A stretch of 64,000 nucleotides of DNA from CAVTOA01 sp963736285 (GCA_963736285.1 CAVTOA010000001.1:62001-126000); one strand, 5' to 3'. Shown: positions 43,774 through 53,330, counted from the stretch's first letter. The notes: generated from the letters alone by a model not told the origin. Translations and numbers: made by a program.

Positions 43774-44382
43774 ATGCGAGCACGTATACGCAGACCAGTC
43801 GTATTGATACTTGCCGCAGCCTTAGGGCTCGGCGCCACCGCTGGCTGTGGGGAGCTCGATCACAAACGAGGCGATGCCAAGGCATCGTCCTCAGATACTG
43901 GGAAGAGCAGCAACTCCGCGCCTAAAACGCCGTCACCCTCGTTGGGCAAAGTGGTACCGCCAGCGGCGGACGCAGGGGGCTTGTGTAAGTCGCTCGATTA
44001 CCAAACGATCCATGACACGGTGGGTCTAGATTTCGACGTCGCAGCGCCAAGCCAATCCAATGGCACACAAGCATGCGCGGTGCAAAGCACATCATCTGAG
44101 CTGCCAAGCTTGACGCTTAGCGCCATCACCACTCAGGTGAGCGCCAAAGACTTCACCGACACCTTTCAGCCGCAGGATGGCAAAAAGCTGGACGGCGTAG
44201 GCGAAGCCGCTTATAGCAAAATAAATGGCGCCGGTAATGGCGCGGGGCCGAGCATCGAGATTGGATGGTCGACCGGAAAGCAGATTTACACGTTGGCGTT
44301 ATTGACCAAGCAGGGCACCAGCGACGGAGACGCGAACGGGTATATCGCAAAACTGGCTGAATTAGGCAAAAAGATTAAGTAA
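43774..44382 (+). CDS. Putative lipoprotein
   Basis: 202 residues. Lipoprotein signal peptide: RRPVVLILAAALGLGATAGC with lipid-modified Cys in ATAGC. A Ser/Pro/Lys-rich linker follows, then a folded domain with two Cys (GLCKSLDYQTIHDTVGL and TQACAVQSTS) that may form a disulphide. The pattern is reminiscent of DUF3558-type actinobacterial lipoproteins, a weak comparison. ATG 43774. Confidence 0.75.
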   Translation: MRARIRRPVVLILAAALGLGATAGCGELDHKRGDAKASSSDTGKSSNSAPKTPSPSLGKVVPPAADAGGLCKSLDYQTIHDTVGLDFDVAAPSQSNGTQACAVQSTSSELPSLTLSAITTQVSAKDFTDTFQPQDGKKLDGVGEAAYSKINGAGNGAGPSIEIGWSTGKQIYTLALLTKQGTSDGDANGYIAKLAELGKKIK

Positions 44383-44446
44383 CCAACAAGTCACGGCCGG
44401 ATGTCCGAACAAGGGGCGAGCGTTGATCTACTGCAGACTTCTCTGG

Positions 44447-45139
44447 CTAATTCTCTGAAACGAAAACCAGGTTGGCTAGCGACTCCGGCAGGGTGACATG
44501 GGTGCCGTTGTGCTGTAGCTCGATGTCAGACTCTCCACGAATCACCATGACGGTCGCACCCGGCTCGATGCCAGCGTCGTGCAGCTGGTGAATGACCGCC
44601 AGGTCTTTCTGCAGCTGCTCCGAGATCCGACGCACCACCACCTTGTTGTCTGTGATCACGTCAATAAGGGGGACGACGGCATCGTTGTCCGGGGTCTCCG
44701 CGTTCGCCTCACTAAGGGTTTCGTCGAGCTCCGCTAGCCCGGGAATGCGGTTGCCATAGGGGGATACCTGGGGTTTCTGGAGCAGCTGGTAGACCTTCTG
44801 CTCCACATGGTCGCTCATGACGTGTTCCCAGCGACATGCCTCGGTGTGAGCGACCTCATATTCCAACCCGATGACGTTGACCAGGAGTAACTCCGCGAGG
44901 CGATGCTTACGCATTACTGAGACGGCGCGGTGTCGTCCTGTGTCGGTGAGTTCGAGATGTCGATCGCCTTCTACGGTGACCAGCCCATCTCGTTCCATCC
45001 GGCTTACGGTTTGGCTCACGGTAGGTCCACTTTGGTGCAGGCGCTCAGCGATGCGCGCCCGTAGCGGCACCACGCCTTCTTCCTCAAGCTCAAGCACGGT
45101 GCGGAGGTACATCTCGGTGGTGTCAATCAGGTCGCTCAC
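44447..45139 (-). CDS. DtxR/IdeR-family metal-dependent transcriptional regulator
   Basis: 230 residues: N-terminal wHTH (DTTEMYLRTVLELEEEG, then RLHQSGPTVSQTVSRMERDGL), dimerisation/metal domain (RKHRLAELLLVNVIGLEYE, CRWEHVMSDHVEQKV with Cys102-like and Glu/His ligands), and a C-terminal SH3-like domain. This matches iron regulators IdeR/DtxR, next to sigB as in mycobacteria and relatives. GTG 45139 follows GAGGAG. No operator was identified in this window. Confidence 0.92.
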   Translation of the reverse strand: MSDLIDTTEMYLRTVLELEEEGVVPLRARIAERLHQSGPTVSQTVSRMERDGLVTVEGDRHLELTDTGRHRAVSVMRKHRLAELLLVNVIGLEYEVAHTEACRWEHVMSDHVEQKVYQLLQKPQVSPYGNRIPGLAELDETLSEANAETPDNDAVVPLIDVITDNKVVVRRISEQLQKDLAVIHQLHDAGIEPGATVMVIRGESDIELQHNGTHVTLPESLANLVFVSEN

Positions 45140-45183
45140 GCTGGCTCCTCTCAGCGGAGATCGTACCCGGTGTCGTTGTCTTC

Positions 45184-46236
45184 TCAGCCCCACACGTGTT
45201 GCTGCAAACGCGCGACCCGCTGTGGATCCTGAAGCTTAGACATGGATGACTTTTCGATCTGCCGGATGCGCTCCCGCGACAGGCCGAACTCTTGGCCTAT
45301 CTCTTCTAGAGTGCGCTGGCGGCCATCGTCAATGCCAAACCGTAGGCGAATGACTTGCTGTTCGCGTTCGGTAAGAGTGTCGAGCACGGATGCGACTTCT
45401 TTGCGTAGCAGTGCGTAGGAGACATTGTCGGTGTCAGAGAATAGCTCGCTCGCCGCGTCGGGGGAGGTGAATGCGTCGGCGACGAAATCACCCAACTGGC
45501 TGTTGCCTTCGTCCCCCACCGATTGGTCGAGGCTTACCGGCTCGCGGTCGTAGCCGAGCATCTCGATGACACGCTCTGTGGGCACCTCAGCTAGGTCACC
45601 AATCTCAGCGGCGGAAGGTTCGCGGCCAAGCTCCACGGTGAGGTCGCGCCGAGCACGGTGGAGCCGATTAATCTGCTCGACTAGGTGAACAGGGAGTCGA
45701 ATGGTCCGGGATTGGTCCGCTAATGCGCGGCTGACCGCTTGTCGAATCCACCAGGTCGCGTAGGTGGAGAACTTGTAACCCTTGGCGTAGTCAAATTTTT
45801 CGACGGCGCGAATCAGCCCGAGGTTTCCTTCTTGCACGAGGTCCAGCAAAGCCATGCCTCGGCCGGAGTAGCGCTTCGCCAACGACACCACCAGACGCAG
45901 GTTTGCTTCGAGTAGGTGGGTTTTGGCCGCGTGTCCGTCAGTGACGATCTCCACCAAGTCTGCGCGCATCTCCGCATCGATTACCTGGTCCCGAAATACC
46001 CCGGTATCGAGGACTTCCTCGGCGAAGAGTCCCGCTTCGATGCGCCGAGCGAGATCGACCTCTTGCGCGGCTGTGAGAAGCTTCGTTCGTCCGATTCCGT
46101 TGAGATACGTACGCACCAAGTCGGTGGACAGGCCATAGGTCGTTTCCGCGTTACGGCGAGACGCTGGTTTGCTTGCCCACTCTGTTTCGTGGGGGGGCCT
46201 TGCGGCTGGCACCGTCATAGTCATAGCTGCACACAT
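45184..46236 (-). CDS. sigB: RNA polymerase sigma factor SigB-type (group 2)
   Basis: 350 residues with regions 1.2 to 4.2: DLVRTYLNGIGRTKLLTA, the -10 recognition and melting segment FDYAKGYKFSTYATWWIRQAV, LPVHLVEQIN, and region 4.2 LEEIGQEFGLSRERIRQIE. It lacks the long N-terminal extension of sigA at 51670. ATG 46236 follows AGGAGG. The neighbour dtxR lies 44 nt downstream, so they may share a transcript. Confidence 0.93.
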   Translation of the reverse strand: MCAAMTMTVPAARPPHETEWASKPASRRNAETTYGLSTDLVRTYLNGIGRTKLLTAAQEVDLARRIEAGLFAEEVLDTGVFRDQVIDAEMRADLVEIVTDGHAAKTHLLEANLRLVVSLAKRYSGRGMALLDLVQEGNLGLIRAVEKFDYAKGYKFSTYATWWIRQAVSRALADQSRTIRLPVHLVEQINRLHRARRDLTVELGREPSAAEIGDLAEVPTERVIEMLGYDREPVSLDQSVGDEGNSQLGDFVADAFTSPDAASELFSDTDNVSYALLRKEVASVLDTLTEREQQVIRLRFGIDDGRQRTLEEIGQEFGLSRERIRQIEKSSMSKLQDPQRVARLQQHVWG

Positions 46237-46429
46237 CGCCAGTCGCCTCCTGTGCGTTGTGGAGGAAAGCCCTCCAAGGATGTTTGGTGTTCGTGACTAA
46301 TGTGCTTCATGAGCCGTGAAGAGCCGGTGAGGTAGATGTGTGATCGATGTGAAGTTTGGCAATTGCTTTTAGTACAAATAGGAGCTATTCGGGAGAAACG
46401 ATGTCCCCGCTCCGCGCGAAGCCGCCTTA

Positions 46430-46444
46430 TCTACACTGCGTAGA
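46430..46444. promoter_or_regulatory. Candidate BlaI operator
   Basis: TCTACACTGCGTAGA is a 15-bp dyad (TCTAC-N5-GTAGA) 28 nt before the ATG of the blaI-like gene. Its TAC/GTA arms resemble the TACA/TGTA core bound by BlaI/MecI repressors. Position suits autorepression; the match is by eye only. Confidence 0.45.
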
Positions 46445-46472
46445 ATTGCCATAGTGACGTTGAGGAGGCGCT

Positions 46473-46844
46473 ATGGCCCGGTTGGGCGAGCTTGAGCGGG
46501 CAATCATGGACGTGTTGTGGGCGGCGGATAAACCGCTGACGGCGCGTGAGATCGCCGATGGTTTGCTCCACCGTGAGCTGGCAAAGACCACGGTGCTTAC
46601 CGTGTTGTCGCGATTAGAAGACAAAGGCCAGGTGACACGGTGCCGGGACGCATGGGCCCATACCTATCGCCCCACCGCAAGTCGCGCTGAGTACGTCGCG
46701 CAGTTGATGCACGAAGCCCTCGGTTCCACTGACGATCGCACCGCTGCCCTCGCCCGTTTTGCTGGGCAGGTCAGTGCGGATGAGGCGAGAGCATTGCAAG
46801 CGGCATTGGTACATGCGCTAACCCCACATACACCAGTGCGATAA
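46473..46844 (+). CDS. BlaI/MecI/CopY family repressor
   Basis: 123-residue winged-helix protein (LGELERAIMDVLWAADKPLT, then AREIADGLL and KTTVLTVLSRLEDKGQV) with a C-terminal helical dimer domain. The family is relieved by cleavage after an M56 sensor protease is activated. ATG 46473 follows GAGGAGG. The M56 partner lies 30 nt downstream. Confidence 0.92.
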   Translation: MARLGELERAIMDVLWAADKPLTAREIADGLLHRELAKTTVLTVLSRLEDKGQVTRCRDAWAHTYRPTASRAEYVAQLMHEALGSTDDRTAALARFAGQVSADEARALQAALVHALTPHTPVR

Positions 46845-46874
46845 CGATTCCAGGCTGAGCTGGAGAGAGGACCC

Positions 46875-47807
46875 ATGCTCGCAGTCGCCGGTGTGCTAAC
46901 GGCGCTCGCGGTTGTCCTCATGGGACCCGCGGCGTCAGCTTTATCACGGGCAACGTGGCCATCTATCGAGCCACGCGCCGGCCTTGTGCTCTGGCAGGCG
47001 ATTGGCCTAGCCAGTGGGCTGGCCGTGGTGGGCGCGCTCTTGGCGGTGGCTGTCTCCCCACTGTCAGGTTCGATGTGGGGAGCGCTTAGCGCCTTCTTCG
47101 CGAACGCACACGATGGTGCCCCACTCCGCCACCTTGACTTGCCGCACGCGTCCTCGCTGGTAGTTGCGTTTGTGTTGTGGGTGTGGTTGAGCGGCGTTAC
47201 TGTCGCCAGCGTTGTACGCACGTGGCGCTCACGGAGCCGCCACCGGGTAATTCTCGACTTGGTGGGGACCCCTATGCCCGCAGGAGAACGCTCGGTGCCC
47301 GTGCGGATCCTCGAACACTCGGCGGTGGCCGCATATTGCTTACCTGGTTTGCGCGCCCGAGTGGTCCTGACGACTGGGGCGGTGGCTTTGCTCAGTGAGG
47401 CGGAGCTTGCGGCGGTGTTGGCACACGAACAGGCACATGTTGTGGAACACCACGATTTAGTCACCCTGCCGTTCTCGGCGTGGGAAGCGGCGCTGCCGTG
47501 GCTTGCGGGCGCTCGCAGGGCCAAAGCCGCAGTGGGGCAGCTCATTGAAATGGTTGCGGATGATCGAGCATGCCATCGCTACGATCGGCGAGTATTGGCG
47601 TCGGCATTGGCGCGAGTAGGGCTCTCGTCTGCTAGCGCTGGTACGGCACCCAACGGGGCGTTGGCGGTTGCTGAGGGCGCGGTATTGGCGCGAGTAGAGC
47701 GGCTGCTAGCAGGGCCATCTTCGGCTCCATATGCGCGAAGGCTGGCATATTCGGGCGCCGTTGCGCTGCTGCTGGTCCCTACCGTGTTGCTGTGGCTAGC
47801 CGGTTGA
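46875..47807 (+). CDS. M56 family (BlaR1-like) membrane metallopeptidase
   Basis: 310 residues, with four predicted membrane helices and a zinc protease motif HEQAH in LAHEQAHVVEHHD. There is no penicillin-binding sensor domain after the last helix, unlike BlaR1. A BlaI-type repressor precedes it, so it probably controls that repressor, but the trigger is unknown. ATG 46875 follows GGAGAGAG. Confidence 0.9.
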   Translation: MLAVAGVLTALAVVLMGPAASALSRATWPSIEPRAGLVLWQAIGLASGLAVVGALLAVAVSPLSGSMWGALSAFFANAHDGAPLRHLDLPHASSLVVAFVLWVWLSGVTVASVVRTWRSRSRHRVILDLVGTPMPAGERSVPVRILEHSAVAAYCLPGLRARVVLTTGAVALLSEAELAAVLAHEQAHVVEHHDLVTLPFSAWEAALPWLAGARRAKAAVGQLIEMVADDRACHRYDRRVLASALARVGLSSASAGTAPNGALAVAEGAVLARVERLLAGPSSAPYARRLAYSGAVALLLVPTVLLWLAG

Positions 47808-47846
47808 TCTCTCGTGTCGAGAAGGCGTGCATGGCAGTCTAGATGT

Positions 47847-48434
47847 ATGCCTAGTTTGCACATTAGTCAGCGGGTTGATGCCGACCGATTGTTGTCTATT
47901 GATCCGTTCGCCCTTTTGGTGGGTATGGTGCTGGACCAACAGATACCCATAGAGAGGGCTTTTGCCGCGCCCTTCCAATTGACGCAGCGGTTGGGTGTCA
48001 CCACGTTGGACGCCTCCTCGCTTGCGGCCACAGATTCCGCGCAGCTCCGTGAGGCATTCGCGACAAAGCCGGCGCTACATCGCTTTCCGGGCGCAATGGC
48101 GGACCGAGTGCATGAGCTCGCCACGGTAATCCACAAGGAATACGACGGTGATGCGGCAAACATATGGCGAGGAGTTACCTCTGCGGACGAGTTGTATGCG
48201 CGGTTGCGTGTGTTGCCCGGTTTTGGCGAACGCAAAGCAAAGATTTTTGTGGCCTTCCTGGGAAAACAGCTCCGGGTGCGGCCGGTCGGTTGGAGAGAAG
48301 CTGCCGGAAATTATGGCGAGGTGGACGTTTTTTACTCTGTCGCTGACGTGACTGGCCCCGAGTCGTTGAAGCGGCTCCGTGAATACAAGCGAACGTTGAG
48401 AATGGCCTCGGCCAAGAACCCAGGGCGACCATGA
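47847..48434 (+). CDS. HhH-GPD family DNA glycosylase-like protein
   Basis: 195 residues. The helix-hairpin-helix is at LRVLPGFGERKAKIFVAFLG; the N-terminal part has PFALLVGMVLDQQIPIERAF typical of the AlkA/MutY superfamily. The expected catalytic Asp is not clearly identifiable, and no four-Cys iron-sulphur loop is present. Actinobacteria often carry this short form; substrate unknown. ATG 47847; its end overlaps the next gene. Confidence 0.85.
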   Translation: MPSLHISQRVDADRLLSIDPFALLVGMVLDQQIPIERAFAAPFQLTQRLGVTTLDASSLAATDSAQLREAFATKPALHRFPGAMADRVHELATVIHKEYDGDAANIWRGVTSADELYARLRVLPGFGERKAKIFVAFLGKQLRVRPVGWREAAGNYGEVDVFYSVADVTGPESLKRLREYKRTLRMASAKNPGRP

Positions 48435-48847
48435 TGACGAACAATCCGTTCTCCGAAGCCGGACGTCACGAAGATGTTCCGCTCATTACGGACGCCTCTG
48501 AGAGCCAAGAAGTCCAATTTAGACGCCGCAGACGGCAGTACTTGGTCATGATGAGTGCCCGAATCGTGTGCTTGGTGGTGGCTGCCGTGGTGGTGGGAGC
48601 GCAGGTGCCCTACGCGCTGGTGTGGGCAGGCGTGTGTATCGCCGGCATGGTCTCGCTGCCGTGGATCGCGGTCTTGGTCGCGAACGATCGGCCCCCACGA
48701 AAGCGAACGGAGCGTCAAGCACTATGGCGGGAGGCGCAAGCTGGGCATGAGCTGCCCACAGGTTCAGAGGCAAGTGGCCAATCGGCCGAGGGACGGAAGT
48801 CGACCGTACTCGACGCAGACACCCCCGATAATCCGAAGGATCGCTGA
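48431..48847 (+). CDS. DUF3099 membrane protein
   Basis: 138 residues with the DUF3099 pattern VPLITDASES followed by RRRRQYLVMMSARIVCLVVA, two transmembrane helices, then an acidic/Ser tail. Function unknown. Start ATG 48431 overlaps the preceding stop (ATGATG; 48434 also possible). Confidence 0.85.
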   Translation: MMTNNPFSEAGRHEDVPLITDASESQEVQFRRRRRQYLVMMSARIVCLVVAAVVVGAQVPYALVWAGVCIAGMVSLPWIAVLVANDRPPRKRTERQALWREAQAGHELPTGSEASGQSAEGRKSTVLDADTPDNPKDR

Positions 48848-48990
48848 TCGGTCAGGACGGCAGGTTCACCTTTTCCGCTATTTATTTGGTGCAGAAGGCA
48901 TATTTGGCTCTCAGGGGCTGGGGTATGCCCGCACCTTCTCGGTAGGTTTTGGCAAACTTGGGGCAAGCGATCCCTCGTGAGGAGCAGAAC

Positions 48991-49215
48991 GTGAGCAGTC
49001 AGACGCTAGAACGGCCAGAGGTTCGTGAGGCCGACACGGGACCAGAGGTTTTCCACTACGTGCGCAAGGATCAAATCGCGGAGAGCGCCGTGATGGGCAC
49101 AACAGTGATCGCATTGTGTGGCGAAAAGTTCTCGGTCACTAAATCCCCCAAGCCCGGCTCGCCGGTGTGCCCGGCCTGTAAGGAGATATACGAATCCCTC
49201 CCTCACGGAGAATAA
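48991..49215 (+). CDS. DUF3039 family protein
   Basis: 74-residue actinobacterial protein with a small zinc-ribbon-like arrangement (ALCGEKF and VCPACKEIYESLP). The core FHYVRKDQIAESAVMGTTVIALCG is typical. Function unknown. GTG 48991 follows GAGGAGCAG. It is the usual neighbour of the downstream helicase. Confidence 0.88.
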   Translation: MSSQTLERPEVREADTGPEVFHYVRKDQIAESAVMGTTVIALCGEKFSVTKSPKPGSPVCPACKEIYESLPHGE

Positions 49216-49377
49216 GACCTCTGCCCGCAGCGCTCGGTGTCGTAGCAGTCGATCTCTGCTAGCCAGGTAGAGTGATCGAGCCCTCGTCGCCTGAGTGCGG
49301 CGGGGGCATTAGCGTGCGCACCCCAGATTTACACTCGGTAATCGCGGCGCTGCGCCGTTCGATTCTGGGAGGGTTGT

Positions 49378-51105
49378 ATGGCCGCGGAGACGCTCCCGAC
49401 GGCAGCGCCCACTCTCCGCACTTGGCAGCGGCGTGCGCTGGTGCAGTATCTCAGTAGTCGGCCGCGTGATTTCCTTGCTGTGGCTACACCGGGCGCGGGA
49501 AAAACAACCTTCGCGCTGCGCATCGCCTCCGAACTCCTCGCCGACGGGACGGTAGAGGCTGTCACCGTCGTCGCACCTACCGAACACCTAAAAAATCAGT
49601 GGGCCAGGGCGGCATCGACGGTGGGCATTCACCTCGACCCCACGTTTAGCAACGCCGCTGTCGTTACCTCTCGCGACTTTCATGGGGCAGTGGTTACCTA
49701 TGCGCAGGTAGGTGCTCATCCGGCCGTTCACCGTCGGCACGTGCTGGCGCGGCGAACGCTGGTGATTCTTGACGAGATTCACCATGCTGGCGACTCGCGC
49801 ACATGGGGCGAGGGAATCCGTATCGCCTTCAACGAAGCAGAGCGACGACTCGCCCTCACCGGGACGCCGTTTAGGAGCGACACCAACCCCATCCCGTTCG
49901 TCACCTATGAGCGTGATCGGAGCGGCCTCACACGGTCTCGGTCCGACTGTTCCTACGGTTATGCCGACGCGCTGCGGGACGGCGTGGTCAGGCCGGTGAT
50001 GTTCTTGGCATATTCCGGCGAGGCTCGCTGGCGTACGAGTGCTGGTGAGGAGCTGTCCGCGCGGCTGGGTGAGCCCCTCACCACCGAACAGACGGCTCAA
50101 GCATGGCGAACGGCACTGGATCCGGCCGGTGACTGGATGCCGCAAGTGCTGCGGGCCGCGGATGCGCGGCTTTCAGCGATCCGCAATGCGGGGATGACAG
50201 ACGCCGCAGGGCTGGTGATCGCGTCCGACCACGCCAATGCTCGGGCATACGCTCGGTTGTTGGCTGCCTGCACCGGAGAACAACCTGTCGTGGTGCTCTC
50301 AGACGACCGAACGGCGAGCGACAAAATTGCCGCTTTCGCTACGGCCGACAGCCGATGGTTGGTTGCGGTACGCATGGTCAGCGAGGGTGTGGATATCCCT
50401 CGGCTTGCGGTGGGTGTGTACGGGACGAGCGTGCAGACACCGTTGTACTTCGCGCAAGCGATCGGACGGTTCGTGAGAGCTCGTCAGTCAGGTGAGACCG
50501 CGAGCGTGTTTGTGCCCAGCGTCCCGGTACTGCTCGAATTGGCGGCAGACCTTGAGGTGCAGCGTGATCACGTACTAGAGCGACCACATCGGGATGAGCT
50601 CTTCGACGATGCCGCACTTGCTGCGGCAAATCGCGAAGCCAACGAACCCGGTGATGAAGAAAAGAGATTTCAAGCGCTGAGCGCATCGGCGCATTTGGAT
50701 CAAGTGATTTATGACGGGGCGTCGTTTGGCACGGGCGCAGCTGCAGGAACACCCGAAGAGGAAGAATTCTTGGGTCTTCCGGGATTACTGACTCCCGATC
50801 AAGTAGCGGCTCTGCTGGCTAAACGTCAGCACATGCAGACCACCGAACAACAGCGTGGACGGACAAGCGTCGCGGAGGAGGAGCCCAGTAGTCGCGCGGT
50901 GGCAGCGGGGGAGCTGTCGTTATTTGCCCGACGTTCTAAGCTGCGGCGGCAGCTCAATACTTTGGTCGCGGCACATCACCAGCAAACTGGCCGGCCACAC
51001 GGACAAATCCATGCTGAATTGCGACGACTATGCGGTGGGCCACCCAGCGCTCAAGCCACTATCGATCAGTTGGAACAACGCGTAGCCGCAATTCGTAGTT
51101 GGTAA
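49378..51105 (+). CDS. Superfamily II DEAD/DEAH-box helicase
   Basis: 575 residues. Motif I ATPGAGKTTFALRIA, motif II DEIHHAG, motif III ALTGTPFRSD, motif V VSEGVDIPRLAVGVY and motif VI QAIGRFVRAR are all present, so it should hydrolyse ATP. A C-terminal extension of about 150 residues ends in coiled coil. This conserved actinobacterial helicase resembles UvrB/type III restriction helicases but lacks a nuclease domain. Substrate unknown. ATG 49378. Confidence 0.9.
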   Translation: MAAETLPTAAPTLRTWQRRALVQYLSSRPRDFLAVATPGAGKTTFALRIASELLADGTVEAVTVVAPTEHLKNQWARAASTVGIHLDPTFSNAAVVTSRDFHGAVVTYAQVGAHPAVHRRHVLARRTLVILDEIHHAGDSRTWGEGIRIAFNEAERRLALTGTPFRSDTNPIPFVTYERDRSGLTRSRSDCSYGYADALRDGVVRPVMFLAYSGEARWRTSAGEELSARLGEPLTTEQTAQAWRTALDPAGDWMPQVLRAADARLSAIRNAGMTDAAGLVIASDHANARAYARLLAACTGEQPVVVLSDDRTASDKIAAFATADSRWLVAVRMVSEGVDIPRLAVGVYGTSVQTPLYFAQAIGRFVRARQSGETASVFVPSVPVLLELAADLEVQRDHVLERPHRDELFDDAALAAANREANEPGDEEKRFQALSASAHLDQVIYDGASFGTGAAAGTPEEEEFLGLPGLLTPDQVAALLAKRQHMQTTEQQRGRTSVAEEEPSSRAVAAGELSLFARRSKLRRQLNTLVAAHHQQTGRPHGQIHAELRRLCGGPPSAQATIDQLEQRVAAIRSW

Positions 51106-51130
51106 ATCTGCGCAAGGCCATGGTGTGATT

Positions 51131-51170
51131 GGTGTGGTCTCGGATATTTCGCAGCATCCGAGACCACACC
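51131..51170. terminator. Bidirectional terminator between convergent genes
   Basis: Perfect 15-bp stem (GGTGTGGTCTCGGAT at 51131-51145 with its complement at 51156-51170) and a 10-nt loop. It sits between the helicase (stop 51105) and the minus-strand gene ending at 51176. No strong T-tract, as is common for actinobacterial terminators. Confidence 0.75.
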
Positions 51171-51175
51171 GTCTC

Positions 51176-51373
51176 TTACTCGTCTTCGGAGCGATAGATG
51201 ATCGCTACTTTCTCGAGTTTGGTGGCGTATTGCTTGGCGTGGTGACCACAGAACACCAGTTCTCCGCCTCCACTCAGCACTGCACGTACCCTGGCCGCAG
51301 CGCCACAACGGTCGCAGCGTTCGCCAGCGGATGGTGCCGCCGTCTCGGGGGGCGGGGTGAGGGTTGGGGTCAT
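51176..51373 (-). CDS. Small zinc-binding actinobacterial protein (DUF7455-like)
   Basis: 65 residues: Pro/Thr-rich start, then CDRCGAAARVRAVLSGGGEL and FCGHHAKQYATKL, giving CxxC plus CxHH as a probable zinc site. Family is common next to sigA in actinobacteria; role unknown. The 296 nt between it and sigA (51374-51669) show no gene. Confidence 0.85.
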   Translation of the reverse strand: MTPTLTPPPETAAPSAGERCDRCGAAARVRAVLSGGGELVFCGHHAKQYATKLEKVAIIYRSEDE

Positions 51374-51669
51374 GTCCTCCTCCTCTGCTCTCTCCGGGCG
51401 TGTCCGCCGGATATGTTCTTCGTGCTACGGACTGCTTCGTTTTCAGCTAACACGCGCTGTGCCAGTTGTCTTCCCGAACTGAAGAATTAGCCGATAGCGG
51501 TGTGCATTTGTTAGTGGAGATGGGGTCAACATGGTGGAACTGTGCACTCCTCTCGAAACCATGTGACTGAAAGTACACGGCCGCCTCCCGATAGTGAGAA
51601 CAATTCGTCAGATTGCCTCGGAGATCTGCGCCCTACCACTTCAGTGTTCACCCTGGGTCAGACGAAACG

Positions 51670-53199
51670 CTAGTCCAAATAATCGCGCAATACCTGCGAT
51701 CGTGACGGGTGCCGTAGCTTGCTCATGGTCTTGGACTCAATTTGCCGAATGCGTTCGCGGGTAACCCCATAGACCTGCCCGATCTCGTCTAGCGTGCGAG
51801 GTTGGCCATCGGCGAGCCCAAAGCGCAATCGCACCACCCCTGCCTCGCGCTCAGAAAGAGTCTGCAGCACCGACTGCAGCTGATCTTGCAGCAAGGTGAA
51901 ACTGACGGCGTCGACGGCGACTACAGCCTCTGAGTCTTCAATGAAGTCGCCGAGCTGGCTGTCGCCTTCGTCACCGATGGTTTGGTCCAGAGAGATGGGC
52001 TCACGCGCGTACTGCTGTATCTCCAGAACCTTTTCTGGGGAGATGTCCATCTCTTTGGCGAGTTCTTCTGGCGTTGGCTCGCGGCCGAGGTCCTGTAAGA
52101 GCTCCCGCTGTATGCGGCCGAGCTTGTTGATGACCTCCACCATATGCACCGGAATACGAATGGTGCGCGCCTGATCTGCCATGGCCCGGGTAATCGCTTG
52201 GCGAATCCACCAAGTGGCGTAAGTCGAGAATTTGTAGCCCTTGGTGTAGTCGAATTTCTCGACCGCGCGGATAAGACCGAGGTTGCCTTCTTGGATGAGG
52301 TCGAGGAACGCCATGCCGCGTCCCGTGTACCGCTTGGCCAACGAAACAACAAGGCGCAGGTTGGCTTCGAGGAGATGGTTTTTGGCTCGCTCACCGTCCC
52401 GCATGACCCAATTGAGATCACGGCGATCTTGGCGGGGTAGCTCAATGCCATCGTCCAGCGCTTGCCGCAGCTGCTCGGCCGCGTATAGCCCTGCCTCAAT
52501 GCGTTTGGCGAGCTCCACCTCCTCCTCAGCATTAAGCAGCGGGACCTTGCCGATTTGCTTGAGATAGGCGCGTACCGAGTCGGCCGAAGCCGTCATCTCC
52601 GCGTCTTTACGTGCCTGACGCAGCGCTTCGGAGTCCTCGTCGTCCCAGTCGAAGTCTTCGTTGTCGGAGAGCTCGATCTCCTCATCGACGGCGATATTCG
52701 CCGACTCTTCGGCCTCACTCGGCTCGCCGCCGCCGGTGGATTCGTCAGTCTTCGAGGTTTTCTCGCCCTTTTTGGTGGTCTTCTTGGCCGCGGCCTTTTT
52801 CTTAGGCCGCTGGGTGGCAACAGCTACGTCCGACTCGGACTCGGGCACCGCTGCCACCGATTCGACAGGGGCTGATTTCTGGAGAGTGGTCTTGCCGGCG
52901 CTCTTTTTTGACGTGGCTTTGGCCGTGGCGGCCTTTGCCGCGGGGGTGGTCGCCGACCGCGCGGCAGACACCTTTCTGCGACTGACGTTGCCGGTGTCGT
53001 CTACCACGACGGTAACGCCGATCTCGGCGAGTCCTTTAAGGACTTTTTTACCTTGAGCGGGGGTGATGTCTGCCTCACTAAGGACCTTGGCTAGCTCACC
53101 AGATGCGATGCTGCCAGCTGGTTGAGCTCGAGCACTCAACGTGTCCACCAGTGTGCTGATGATGTCGGATCGAGCAGGGGTGCGGTCAGCGGCTGTCAC
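51670..53199 (-). CDS. sigA: Principal RNA polymerase sigma factor SigA (RpoD/HrdB)
   Basis: 509 residues: N-terminal region 1.1-like part (STLVDTLSARAQPAGSIASG, then ITPAQGKKVLKGLAE), an Ala/Lys-rich then acidic linker (about residues 80-200) typical of actinobacterial HrdB, then regions 1.2-4.2: ADSVRAYLKQIGKVPLL, the FDYTKGYKFSTYATWWIRQA block and DEIGQVYGVTRERIRQIE. GTG 53199 after GGAAGG is preferred to ATG 53265. Confidence 0.95.
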   Translation of the reverse strand: MTAADRTPARSDIISTLVDTLSARAQPAGSIASGELAKVLSEADITPAQGKKVLKGLAEIGVTVVVDDTGNVSRRKVSAARSATTPAAKAATAKATSKKSAGKTTLQKSAPVESVAAVPESESDVAVATQRPKKKAAAKKTTKKGEKTSKTDESTGGGEPSEAEESANIAVDEEIELSDNEDFDWDDEDSEALRQARKDAEMTASADSVRAYLKQIGKVPLLNAEEEVELAKRIEAGLYAAEQLRQALDDGIELPRQDRRDLNWVMRDGERAKNHLLEANLRLVVSLAKRYTGRGMAFLDLIQEGNLGLIRAVEKFDYTKGYKFSTYATWWIRQAITRAMADQARTIRIPVHMVEVINKLGRIQRELLQDLGREPTPEELAKEMDISPEKVLEIQQYAREPISLDQTIGDEGDSQLGDFIEDSEAVVAVDAVSFTLLQDQLQSVLQTLSEREAGVVRLRFGLADGQPRTLDEIGQVYGVTRERIRQIESKTMSKLRHPSRSQVLRDYLD

Positions 53200-53330
53200 G
53201 AATGACCTTCCGAATAGGCGCGGCAATCGGCGCGGGCGCACGGGAAATTTGTCGGTTTTTGACACCGGTCGGGTTTAACTAACGATGTCGGGCTGCCACC
53301 GGATCGAGGTGATGCGGTAGCTGGCAACGA

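Noticed and set aside
51374..51669. Possible small RNA or tRNA between DUF7455-like gene and sigA
   Set aside because: No cloverleaf, promoter-terminator pair or conserved motif could be made out.
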